Below are positions 38,786-50,460 of a DNA stretch of 64,000 nt, one piece after another. The notes under the pieces were generated by a model. That model worked only from the letters and a program-made list of their open reading frames with translations. It was not told the DNA's origin and did no database searches. The DNA comes from Trochalopteron elliotii. Lineage: Eukaryota; Chordata; Aves; Passeriformes; Leiothrichidae. The stretch lies in NCBI GenBank assembly GCA_024734555.1, contig JANPWX010000076.1, positions 4,727,872 through 4,791,871 of the forward strand, written 5' to 3'. The stretch's first letter is position 1. Each line of letters starts with the position of its first letter. Position numbers and translations under genes: made by a program.

Positions 38786-40803
38786 TGAACTTACTCCTTC
38801 TGTACCCGACGTGATCCAATTTCATAAAACAATTGTCAAAGAATTGCATTTCTTTGATTACAGAATGCTGTGCAAATGTTTCAGTTCATTGATTCCAGCA
38901 CAGCAAGGTGTCTCTGTGTTGGTACATTAACTGATGGTCGTCTTTACACTTTTTAAAAGAAAATATTTAAATTTTAGGAAAGCAGACAGTCTTCAGAGGG
39001 ATGTTAGTAACTGATGTAGACAAGAGTGAGTGTGAATGGGTTTAGCAGTTTGAAGACAGACTACAGCAGAGTGGGAATATACGGCCCAGCAGGAAGGCTT
39101 TCTTTCTCTGCCACTGTAAATAGTTGTGCATTTCTCTTGGCAAGACCTAAAAGAAGAATTACATGAGTGATGGTGGCTAGGGGAAAATTCAGTTTTCAGA
39201 GTGGTTTTATTTGTGTGACTTCTGTGTAGCTGTGACTCTTACGATATATAATCATGAAAGGAAGATATGCTGTGAGTAAATAGTAGGTCAGATAATATCA
39301 CAGTTCATGTGTCACTTAATGAGAACTTACTGTGTCAGAACCATTCATGCTGTTATAGCCAAAACATGATGTAAGTGTTACAGTTATGAATCCTGTTGTA
39401 GTTTTAAAATGTTCCATTAATTTGGGACGAAGGCATAATGTCATAAATTTATCCTCTGCTTCTAGTAATTTTTATTTTTTCCTAATGTGAAGATTATTTT
39501 TTTTTTATCTAAAAGATAAATGAATTATTATGCTGGAGGGGCAGGGAGTGTAGAGGAGTGAAAATAATGACACAGTGTTAGAGCTAAGTCCTAAGTATGA
39601 CTTTTGGGCAGGGAGGAAAGGAATATTAAAAGGAACCAGGTTTTGCTCAAACTGGACAACTGGGCCTGGGTCATCGACCTTCTGCCCCAGTGCAATTGCA
39701 TACAGGGACAGGTGGTAAATGATGGCATCACACAGAGCTCTACTGCCCTGTGCAGCTTGTCCATTCATTCCTGTGTGTTTCCATAGAAATCATACATCAG
39801 TAGAGTAAGCTGAATGAGGTCTATCATATATTCTTATTTCAGTATAGACCATCAGTAGTGTTGTTCAGGGTCAGAACATTCTCCCCATACACGAACCTGT
39901 ACCATGCTTCTATCCTTAGCACAGGGAGAGTGAAGGTAAAAAAACACTGAGGCTGCTTCACTGCAGCAGCTGGTTGGTCCAGGGTGAGTTGCCTGTAGAA
40001 AATCTACACAAGTATGTAACAGCATGTAGTAGAAATTTATGGGATTTTTTTTTTCGTCTGTGCTATTGGCACCTGCAAAAGTCTAAAAGATGTCAGTGAC
40101 CCTGTGTCTAAAAGTGTTTGTGTAACCCTGATGAGCAGGAAATCCCACATGGCTCAGAAGCATGAGAAATGTGAAAACATGAGAAAATAGAGGAGAATGG
40201 AGGGATTGGTGCTTGGAGGAAAAAATATATTTTTAAGTGTTCAACTGACAGATATAGCCATTATAGTATGGAATGAGGGAAACTTCAAGGCAGTGTTTAT
40301 GGCAAAATTCATAAATACCCAACAGCTGTAACAACCTATTAGGTAGATGAGCACATGCCAAACTGCAAAAAAGGCAAAACAATAGCACTGCTTTTTAGGA
40401 TGCAAAAATTATTTTATGTGTTTGAAATTGAAATTTCATAGCTCAGAAAGTGAATCTGAAAAATGAAGTGGAGCTCCGGATCTTCCCGTTTGATGTGAGT
40501 TAACAGAAAATTTCACACTGAAATCCTAACAACGTGAACATTCAACGAAACTTCTCACTTGTAGCAATAGCAGAGAATTCAGAAAGAGATGGGATTAGAA
40601 TTCCATGTATGTCTGTGCTTTTATTTAAGGCACATATGTAACTCTTGTTAATACAATTTCATCAATCATGTATGTAGAATTAGAGAAAAGAAACAGCATT
40701 GTAATGCAAAATATGCTAAGCCGTAAGAAGAAATAAGTGATAAATTTTATAGGATTTACATAGAACCCAAATGAAATCAGCAATTTCAATAGTTCTGAGT
40801 ATA

Positions 40804-40840
40804 TTTGTTTGACTCAGGCATTATGCCTGAGTCAAACAAA
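40804..40840. repeat. 37-nt perfect palindrome (18-bp stem, 1-nt loop)
   Basis: TTTGTTTGACTCAGGCAT is followed by a single T and then ATGCCTGAGTCAAACAAA. All 18 arm positions pair. Near-zero spacing makes a cruciform-type structure or a fold-back replication error plausible. Each arm carries TGACTCA-like sequence (TTGACTCAGG and its reverse complement), resembling an AP-1/Maf half site. Confidence 0.93.
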
Positions 40841-41330
40841 ATGCCAATACATTTTATTGTAAATTTGAGATATATATGTGTGTATTTGACCCCTTTTAAT
40901 AAGGACGTAAAGTTTTCCTGTGTTTCTATGAGTCAGTTAACACTCCCCCAGTCCAGATATATGTATTTATTTTTTCTTCTCAGTTATGGTGGTAGTTTTA
41001 TGGGAGTAGTCCAAAATCATGATTGATTCTCAGCCTTTCTTTATGCTGCCTCTAATTTCTCTGCTATGTTCCAAATTGCTCTGTAAGTAATAGATGACTC
41101 TTTTCTTTAGTACTTTTCAGGTGTCTAATGAATAAATGCTGTGATTATATTTTGAACTTTTCTTCTTTATTATGTCCACTTTATGCAGCAATATGGGGAA
41201 TGTTTTAAGCCTAAGTTCCCTGGTAAATTGTACTGTAGCTGATGAACCTTCAGAGAGTAAAAAGGTTGGTTGTAGAGTGGTTTTGTCAAGATGTGGGATT
41301 TAGTGGCAGGAGCTGGGGACTGTGTTCTGC

Positions 41331-41721
41331 CGGGTCACAGTTGGCTCTGCAGCTTGCCCGCTCTGGTATCCCCAGCTTAAGCCTGTGCATGCCGTGTCAG
41401 AAGAGTGACAGGTGAGGGAAGGTAGCACAGCCATCTCTTGTAAAATGTATGATAACTATTCCTCTCGACACTCGATATGCTGCTTTTAGTTCCTGAGGAA
41501 AATGAGCATCCGTCCGTACGTTCCTGCGAACCTATCCCTTTCAGGAGTTATAAAATAGTCATCCAGATGGCACCAAGTGTTTACTCAGAAGCCAAGGCTT
41601 AAGTCGCTCACAGACAGAAGTCCCCAGGACTTGCTTACTAAACAGATATTTGGAATGTTGGCTCCTAGGTCTGGTTAAATCGATCCCAAGGAAGCTGGTG
41701 CACAAGTGCCGTGTGGAGGCG
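41331..41721. promoter_or_regulatory. CpG-dense patch in AT-rich intron (possible enhancer or alternative promoter)
   Basis: I count 13 CpG dinucleotides in about 390 bp (e.g. catccgtccgtacgttcctg near 41507), while the surrounding intron has few. The patch is also more GC-rich than its flanks. It does not meet what I would call a full CpG island, has no open frame of note and no known repeat signature. Such local CpG retention in AT-rich introns often marks germline-unmethylated regulatory DNA, but function is inferred only. Confidence 0.35.
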
Positions 41722-44700
41722 GCTGTGGGAGGAAGTTGCAGATTCAGGTCTGGGCAAGCTCCACTGTAACTTTTGGCTCTCCCCTTTCTAAACAAACATC
41801 AGCTACAGATTGCACAGCTTTCTTCTCAGTTATTCGTGTGAAGCTAAAGAATACACTCTCCAGTAGTAAGAAACTCAAATAATATTACCCTCGCTTTCTT
41901 TCCATGTAATGACATAAAAGAAAGTAATCCTATTTAACTAAAGTATAGACCTCAAATTACAATTTCATTCTAAATCCCTTCTTTTCATAAATATACTTTC
42001 AGGAAAATCTGAATTTTATCTATCTGAGCTTTTATAATGGAGGTGTATTAATTTCCTGAAAATAATAAACTGTTCAGTTGTTTTTTGTCAAATATAGTGA
42101 TCACTTAACTTCCACAGTATAACTTGCCATAAAATATAAATTAAATTTTCTTCTTCAAAAAGCACTTTTTAATTATGGAAACAGGTACTATTAAGATTAC
42201 CCGTTTGTTGAAATAGAAGATGATTTAGCAGTTACAGTGTTTTTTATCTTCTGGATAAAAGTTTTTTATCTTCTTTATGTAGTAATACTGATACTGAAGG
42301 CACAAGTGAAAATTGAAGTCTTGACCTTAAAGTAAATTTGTTTTTCAAAAATTCTTACTATGATAAATTGGCATGAATGTGATTTATATGTCCTTCATTA
42401 GAAAAATTATTTGAAAATTCTCCCATATGCAGTAGACATCAATGTAATGAATAATTTTGATCTACTCCTCAGGATTTTAATTATACCTTTTTTTGCTTAG
42501 CAAATAAACCTATGTTTATTAAAAGTACTAGGTTCATGAATGTAAACTTCTGTGAAATTCCCTTCCAATTTCCCTTTCAAATGATTGTCTCTGACAGAAA
42601 GTACATTTCAAGTTAAGTTAACAGAGAGAGCTAAAGAAATGGCCAAACCCAAAGAATAATTATGTCAGTGAGGAACATATTTTCTGTTTACTCTAGTAAT
42701 AAATTATCAAGAAAATATAGCTTATCATGTTTTCTGGCAGACTGAAACCCTTCTGCTAAATACTGTCTCCTTTTCTGAAGAAGTAAATGGATTGAGAGCA
42801 GTTTAGAAAGAAAAGTGGTGTAACAGCAAAACAGTATGGTCACTGCAGTAATTTTAAGGGGCTGAGCAGGCATACAAATCTGTCCACTTGCTGGCTCGAG
42901 GTACTTCAGTAAGGATGTGACTGAGATCAGATTGTGTTTGGAAATTCTTAAGATGACTAATTTCCTGTTGTATTACCATTTATGAGGGAAATTAGACTAT
43001 CTCTCTGTGATTTTCCTGTGCCATTTTTCCCATTGTAACATATTTGTAACATTGAGGCGTGTCTGCAAGCTCTGTGGGCTTCCGTGTGGGTGGTGATGAA
43101 CAGTGTTTTAGACAAGAAGAGGAAACTACTGAAATTGTGTTTTAAGGTCTCCCCCTTCATCATCCTCCTGTTTGGGGTTCAAGGTAGGGCAGCATCACAG
43201 TTGCATAAAGCAAACTGCCTTGCAGATACCTGAGAACCCAACACTTTGACTATCTTGACTGGAGGGAAGATATCCGTATTTCAGTTCCTTTGCTTGTTGA
43301 ATGTGGTAGTCTGGTTTCACCTGAGAGGAAGCCATTCATTTACTCTCAGTATGGTACAAATGGCCAAAGAGGAAAATATTCTCAAAACAGAGTAGAAGCA
43401 TCACAATGACCTGCACAGGAGAACGTGTTCTCTACAAACACTTACAGGTTAAGTGGATGCTTTTAAGACCTATTGAACTGCATCTTGTTGCATCCTGTCT
43501 GGCATCCTGGGCCATTCTTACATCAGTGCAGCCACAGCAGTGCCATCCATCCCACAAGCAGTATTTGGGTGGCTGGAGAGTCAAGTCAGTCACGCTTCGT
43601 TTCTTCACTGTGACCACCAATTGTCTTATGTCAGGAATCTGGAAATCTGTGGTCACTTTTTACCTGACTCCTGATTACCGTGATTCCGTGCTGCTCTACC
43701 TGTGGAGTGTACAGAGGGATCATTGAAAATGTAATTCAACAATGGGATGGCTTTTCTTTATCCTGGCAAGGACTGTGCTTTAAAGAGCTACATCAATCAC
43801 TTGCAATAGGAACTGCCCGCCAGTTTGCTTTTAAAAATGGTTCAGCAGTGACGTTGTATCAATGGAACTTTACCTTTCTCTTTATCAACATAATGTTTTG
43901 AAATTGCTTGGCAATATCATATCATATTGTTGGGTCTTTTTGAAGTAGCAAGTTTTATCATTATAAAAGCTCACATATTCAAATTATTAAAAAATGACCT
44001 ATTCTTACATTATCACAAAGCATTTTTGCATACCTAATTTCAAGTTTGTCTTTGTTTAACTCATCTCACTAAATTATGTACATTTTTCTCCTCATCTAGT
44101 ACCATTTATTCTGCAAATTGTTTGCTGGAATTCATAGTGAGGAAAAACTGGATGAAAGTAGTTTGTGTATAGAACACACAAACCAGTCTATAAATGAAAT
44201 AATTTTTGTGCCTTAATTAGACCTGCAGTATTATTGCTAACATTTGTATTATACTTAATTTGTGTTGAGAAGAAAATGTGTTCCAGCTCAGAATGTATTC
44301 CAGCAACACTACCTACAAGTACAGGAGGCAGCTATCTACCCTTCTGCTTCAAAAACTATCAGCTATGTTTTGAAGCAACTTTCAGAGTCCCAAAAATATG
44401 TGTACTTGTCTAATATTTTGCTCTCTTGGCATCAACCATAATCTTCTGTGAGAAGTAACATGAATAACAGCTTTAAGTAACCTCACTATTCCACTTCAGC
44501 TGAGGTTTTTTCTTTTTATATATATATTCTTTGTTTCACCATGGGGTCACAATAAAAACTTCACTTTTTTTGAGAGTATGTTCTTAGGCACTTTCAATGA
44601 GTTATTAAATTTATGAACAATGCCTCCACCATGTCTTTGCAGGTACTTGTTGTGATGTATCAGGTATTTAAAAATGCTTTTGTACCTGCAGAGTGACATG

Positions 44701-45814
44701 ACAGGATTTTAGCCCTTCTACAGTAAGTGGCTTCTGATAGCTCCACACTCATACACCTTAAATTAACAGCTTTTGAAACATAAAACAGCTTAACTGGCTG
44801 AACTGTTCACTGATTTTTTTGTAACTTCCTAGAATATTTTTCATCTACTGTCTCAAGTTAAATAATTCTTATTCATTTTCATCTCCTGATACTTGTAAAA
44901 AATATTAGCTGTTTGAGTGCTAAAATGTTAATTCCTACAGATATTTGCAATACAAATTCTTTTTAAAACTCACTTATTCTACTGCATCATTTTTAAACCT
45001 GTTGTTTTTTCCTAGTTTCCTTCAACTAAGGCTTAGACTAAGTTTTGATGACATTTCATTTAAATACCTGTCTGCATGTTCTTTACAGTGTGGTTGCTTT
45101 TTCTATCCTATATTCTAACTAGCATATTTTGCCTTGTCAACACTTCCTTTTTATGGTTTACCTCTTATAAAGGGATTCACAAGTTTCTGCTCTTCATTTT
45201 CAAGATTTCGTACAAGCCTCTTGTGCCTACATGTGCGTCGTGTATCATCTCTCTTCATAGCCACCCTCAATCATTGTGGTAGATTTTCTAAGTTTCAGTT
45301 GCATTTAAGAAGGTCTCCATTTTACTGGTTTTTGTTTTCCCCAAGCTATATGGTAATGTTTGAGACATTTACACTTCACACTCCTCAAGCTCCTTCAGGT
45401 TACTTCAAGGTCTTGCATGGTCCATGACAGGAACAAGGCTTTATAGATTGTATATGTTATTTTGATTCACTGCTCCATGAAGTTGGTAGAAAGTTATCAC
45501 CTTTCAGCCTCAAAGGTGGCTGGCAGAGTCAGGAAAATCCCATGTGTGTTAGGTCACCTCGAAGGATTCGCATCACATTTTCCAGCCTGATGTCACATAA
45601 ATAAGCTGGTTTTATACCTCACTGTGCCTTGTGCTGTTCCTAGACATTGTTCTGCTCATCACTGTAGCCATGCTCTTGCCAGTTCAAAAGTATCAGAGTG
45701 ACAGTGACACATAGTAAATGATTTCAAGTCCCTTGCATTACCTGAAGGGCACCCATAAGAAAGGTGGGGACAGACTTTAGCTGAGCCTGTTGAGATGGGA
45801 CAGGGGATAAAACT

Positions 45815-46078
45815 TAAGGAGGTATTAAACTGAAGAAGAGTCAATTTAGATTAAATATAACAAGGTTTTTTAGAAAGAGGGTCATGAAATAGTGGAACCA
45901 GATTTCCCACAGAGTTGGTGGATGCTCCATCCCTGGAAACATTCAAGTCCAGGTTGGCTGGGACTCTGAGAAACCTGGTCTAGTTGAAGACTTCCCTACT
46001 TATCACAGGAGGATTGGACTAGATGACCTTTAAAGGTCCCTTCCAACCCAAACCATAGTATGGTTCAGTGATCTTAAT
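45815..46078 (+). mobile_element. CR1 3'-region fragment, sense
   Basis: Well-preserved end of ORF2 and 3' UTR: cacagagttggtggatgctc, catccctggaaacattcaag, ggttggctgggactctgaga, ttggactagatgacctttaa, and ggtcccttccaacccaaacc followed by a decayed octamer tail. It is 5'-truncated and in sense orientation. Confidence 0.93.
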
Positions 46079-46170
46079 TGCTTTGGCTGTTGTTTACCTG
46101 GGGAGTTTGTTCTAGTAGATTAGATTGCCTTCTGACATAAATGTTTTGAACACAATCCACAGCATATCCC

Positions 46171-46195
46171 AGATAGATAGATAGATAGATAGATA
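46171..46195 (+). repeat. (AGAT)6 microsatellite
   Basis: Six uninterrupted AGAT units (25 nt) just downstream of a CR1 tail; probably length-polymorphic. Confidence 0.95.
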
Positions 46196-47582
46196 AATAT
46201 AGGTATATTTATTCAGTCTATATTCTATCCCTTTATCTGTGGTGGTGGGCTTTTCTGACCAGCTGTGCTATCCGTGGTTGGAGGGAGTCAAATCTGATCT
46301 TTGAGCTCCAAAGGAAGATCTCCAGAAACTAAGTAGGAATGCAACCTAAGTAGATACTTTAGTCTGCCTCCCTACAAATATGTATTTCTATTCATTGCCA
46401 GGTTCTATAGGAGTTCAATGGTAGATGTTTTATTCATCTTTTTAGACAGAATTCACTGTAGAAGGTTTCTTTCTCATTTCTCCTGCAGATTTCTTCTGCA
46501 GTTATTTTTCCATGATCTCCTTCAGTGGATGTTGAGCAGAGATAGCATCACTAAGTCATTACTTTGGCCAAGTTACTACAGTTTTAGTGCTGTGTTAGTT
46601 AATGTGGCCCATGTTGTCCTATCACTTTTTAAACGGAAGATCCTACTGAAGTTGGTGTGAACTTTTACCTCAGTTTCAATATCAGGATGTGGCTCCTTGT
46701 GCAGGGGAGTCCTCCCTGCCTAGTTACCAATTGTACACAGCTCTCCTCCCTTTCCTTGAAGATAAATCTCCTTATCTGGTTCCTTTTTCTTGACAATAAC
46801 ATTGTAGAGAGAAGAAAAAGAATAAAAATGGATAAAAATGTTGGCTATTAATTATCACTATTGTGCAGTTACATTCCTGTGTAATTCTTGTCCCCTTGGA
46901 GCCTTATTGTACAGATATGTGAGGCTGAGTATTTCCTCCCCCATAAAATGGACATTACAAGTTTTCATCTCATTCCCCTGCATAAAGTTGTCATTAAAAT
47001 GAAAAATTAACAAAACAAAATTCCACCCCTTCCTGAATTCCCAGAATTTCTTTACAGAATTAGAATATTGCAAACAGTTAGACAGAACACTGCAAGTTCC
47101 ACACTACCTAGATGAAAAAGTAAAGAAGCTTTACAGAGGTCACACTGACATGCTGCTTTATGGGTTTGTGTATGTATAAGCTACATAACTTGCACTGTAA
47201 AACTTATTGTGGCATTATTTGTTGGACACAGCATTATCATGCATATTTTAGTTCCATGAACTTATGGTGAAAGATGGAAATGGTGTGCATCAGCTCTGTA
47301 AAAGATCCTACACCTTATCCTGTTTACATTATAACTGAAATGATAGGAGATATATCCTATAGTGAAATACTGTCTGATATATTTTTAGCTTCAGTGTTGG
47401 AAAGTGGAGGAATGGTAGAAATGGAAAAGCTCTTGAAGTGACCACTTCTTTTTAAAATTGTAGTCAGACTACATTCTAATCAACTAAAAACATCACTTGA
47501 AAATGTTTGAGTTAGTAGCTTTGGAATGCCTAGTTACTTTCTGAAGTTAAAATTGGGAATTAGAGATAACAAACTTCTTAAA

Positions 47583-47608
47583 TTTCTAGAAATCAGTTTC
47601 TAGAAATC
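47583..47608. repeat. Duplicated TTCTAGAA palindrome (14-bp period)
   Basis: TTTCTAGAAATC occurs twice with a 14-bp period. TTCTAGAA is of the form TTCnnGAA, the core of a heat shock element. The spacing between copies (6 nt) does not fit a continuous 5-bp-phased HSE array, so a regulatory role is weakly supported. Confidence 0.7.
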
Positions 47609-48772
47609 TGGGTATTTTAAAAATCATGATTGTCAGGGTGCGTCAGTTCACCCTTATTTGGGTCAATAAATATATGTAATTGATTCTAAGTAAGGCATTT
47701 GAATTTGACCAAAGATACAACTCATGCTGAAGCAATACATGAGTCTGAGTAATTTTAAAGATTTAAAAATTTTAATATTTCAAATTCTTAAATAAACAAA
47801 ATGTAAGTTCTTTAATTTTGTGACATCGTGTAGGAATATGCAATATAACATGCGAGGCTTTTTTTTTTAATTATGCAATGCAGAACTGTTACATATTCTT
47901 TGCTGATTACATTGAAAATTATTTCACATTTCTTGTTGCTATAATGGAAATTGGATTGCTTCCTCAAAGTAATTTTTTAAATTGTGTTCCAAGGTGACTC
48001 ATGAAGTAGAGGGGGAGTGGCAGGAATGACTTTTCTAAGTTGTTCTGAGATGTTATTTGAAGGCTTTATGATTATATTGTCTATTAATTAGATATAAAAT
48101 TAAAGCCCCAAAGCGTCAGAACTGGTCTGCAATTTGATCTGTGACTGAAAAAGGCAGATCCTTGGACTGAGTTCAGAAGGAAGGCTCACAATTCAAGGAT
48201 ACATTCAAAACACTCAAAGCTCCAGTGCCTGTTCAAGAGAGAGAGAAAAGAGGCACTAAAGTGTTTTGAAAAGCCAAGCCAGATATGCAGAGGAAGGAGC
48301 ACAGGGCTGGTTCTTAGGATCCAGCAAGCATAAGGCCTTCTGCTATATTTAGTTCCCTCTCCCTGCCTTTCCCTCCCCCTTCAGTGCCTATATTTGAAAC
48401 TGAGTTGTAGAGTAAGTTGTCTCCCATTTAAAATAACTTTTTTTGTCATTTTTTCATGGCATCTTAACAAGATATCTGTTTTCAATTAAAATTGTAGTTA
48501 AATATAATTATGCTTAATTAGTGCAGACTTACCTCTTCTTTTCCAAAGGATGCAACCTTTATATGATGGAATGTGATTAATAATTATTGTTTGTGCTTTT
48601 TCTTGCACCTTAATATAACATAGAAGGAATTGTTAGGAATAGCCTATTCTTACTATTAGAAATAAATGCCTTGTGTTGCCAGCTGGATCTTTGGTCTAGT
48701 CTTACTTCTGTAGAAAAATTGAGGATGAAAATAGCTCTGAATGTTATAATTGTTTAATGTTTGTATTTTCAG

Positions 48773-48820
48773 GGTTTGCTGGAGGGTCCCCAAGGTCCAC
48801 CTGGCAAAGAAGGTCAAAGG
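48773..48820 (+). CDS. COL19A1: COL19A1 exon with helix break (48 bp)
   Basis: A 48-bp exon encoding GLLEGPQGPPGKEGQR. The first unit GLLE has four residues, then GPQ, GPP, GKE and GQR resume the repeat, so the length is not a multiple of 9. Acceptor tgtttgtattttcag, donor gtgagt, phase 0. The human counterpart, as I recall it, has GSLGIQ ahead of the same GPQGPPGKEGQR, two residues longer. So this copy is shortened exactly at the break, while the downstream block is conserved. A second AG at 48783-48784 lies in frame 12 nt into the exon. If used as acceptor it would remove GLLE and restore the repeat at that site. Confidence 0.9.
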
Positions 48821-49249
48821 GTGAGTAAACTTGGTGAACAACTGGTGAGTGTGCTAACAGCTTGATGTGCGACTTCTGCATAAGCACTAATAAAAAATGG
48901 TAAGGTAGCAGCTGAGTATGAAGCATGCTGACAACAAACTGAGCCTTGACACTTGAGGTTTCTTTTCAGTTGAAGGAGATCTAACAATTTCAACCATCTA
49001 AAGTGTTTTAATGACTGGCAGCACAGATGTGTTTTGTGCAGTGTATTTCTGCTGTAATTTTAACTGAAATAATATTAAAACTTTTCAGTTTACCTTTTTT
49101 AGGAGAGGTGAAGTATACCTTTCAACATCTAAGATAGATAAAGATATGAATTTAGGGTCATTATCTAAAATATTAACAGAAACCAGTAGTACTGACCCAA
49201 GGCAATGGTCTTTTAATGCCATTATGGAAGTGTCAGCACCTAACATACA

Positions 49250-49290
49250 TTTACTGTATCATACCCGTACAATGGGTATGATATAGTAAA
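49250..49290. repeat. 17-bp stem-loop with 7-nt loop
   Basis: TTTACTGTATCATACCC pairs with GGGTATGATATAGTAAA around the loop GTACAAT; only one pair is a G-T. It is 430 bp downstream of an exon. It is too short for a canonical pre-miRNA (about 41 nt) and has no repeat signature that I recognise. Confidence 0.9.
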
Positions 49291-50387
49291 GGGGGTTGGG
49301 GGACAGAATATGCCAAATACATTAAATAAACCTCTGGTTGTTTAGAACTTTAATATAATTGGGCAGTTGACTGACTGTTTTCTCCATGTTCTGTGTTTAT
49401 TTTTCTTGACTTATTGAATTTGACAATTCATTAGAACAGATAACAAGTATTTATGATTGTGGTATCACAAGAATTAATTCAGTGCTGTAAATTTATAATC
49501 TAATATGTTCCTAAAAGTTCAGGAAGATATTAAGACTCAAGCATTTCAATATTTTTACAAATTAAGTGTGTGTCCAGTTTGCAGTTTTGAAGTTGGGTCT
49601 CAATAATTCTTGGTTTATTTAGGCATCTTGATATTCAATATCTCAGTTAAAACATGTGAAGTAAAAAGATTCAGTATTTCTCATCATTGATCTTAGTAAA
49701 CTACAGTGAATTTTTAAAAGCTAATTTAATGATCCCAATAATGGTAATAAAACTAACAAAGGACTAACCCTTGAACAAAATGAATAATGATGCTTAGGCC
49801 CCAAAGCTATGTTTAATGTTGGTTTTTAAGTTTTAAAAATAGTACTGAATTCCATTTAAGTTGAACATGAAGTTATGAAAGCTGAGTTTATTTACATTTC
49901 TCACTAAGGATTGAGAACTTGTTCAGAAAAAAAATCAGTGTAGTAATGGAGAATTCAAAGCTGTGCAAATAATACGTTATTAAAGCACATTTACTAGCAT
50001 ATTAATGTCCTTATTAAGGATTTTATAATTACCATGATTATTACAGTTAGGCAATTAAATATATAGGATACTGTGAAAAGATATTTGCATCTCCTTTTAG
50101 CATATTTTAGGGTTGTTCTATGGAGTATTGAATCTGCAAAAAGATTCTCCTTTAGGAACAGTTATAAACATTCTCATGTTTTAGAAACTTCACTCTTGGA
50201 ACTTCTTCATTTTTTTACACAAAAAAATCAGAGTTAACACACTGTATTACATTTAATAGTGGATAAATGGATTTGGAAATACTTTTTAATTTTTTTCCAT
50301 TTTGCAGTAGGAATTAGTGAGTTGATATTTTCATCATGGACATTTTCCTACTGACACATAAAACTGAGCTGCTCTCACACTCCAGCC

Positions 50388-50460
50388 TCTATAAAAGGGG
50401 AGCTCTGATGGTTTTGTAATCTCGCCATGCACACAGCTGCCTTGAGCCAAACAATGGGAA
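50388..50460 (+). promoter_or_regulatory. Possible intronic promoter/enhancer: TATA box plus SOX motif
   Basis: TATAAAAGGGG at 50390-50400 is a textbook TATA box. About 30 bp downstream (near 50420) is a plausible initiation zone, and AACAATGG at 50450-50457 is a consensus SOX HMG-box site next to a CAGCTG E-box. SOX factors regulate several cartilage-type collagens, so an alternative COL19A1 transcript or an enhancer is conceivable. No first exon or open frame confirms it; chance occurrence is likely. Confidence 0.25.

Larger units (their letters stand above)
36695..48772 (+). other. COL19A1: COL19A1 intron, 12.1 kb
   Basis: Starts gtgagt and ends tgtttgtattttcag. It holds an antisense CR1 (38.2-38.8 kb), a sense CR1 (45.8-46.1 kb), a 37-nt palindrome (40.8 kb), a CpG-dense patch (41.3-41.7 kb), an AGAT microsatellite (46.2 kb) and a duplicated TTCTAGAA motif (47.58 kb). 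The stretches 38.8-40.8, 41.8-45.8 and 46.2-47.5 kb have nothing else I can name. A 106-codon open frame at 43406-43726 matches nothing I know. Confidence 0.85.

Noticed and set aside
38330..38930. Overlapping open frames on both strands (83-101 codons)
   Set aside because: They are frames of the antisense CR1 element at 38157-38785, not host genes.
43406..43726. 106-codon plus-strand open frame in a slightly GC-richer stretch
   Set aside because: Translation shows no family motif and the overlapping frame on the other strand is also open; treated as chance.
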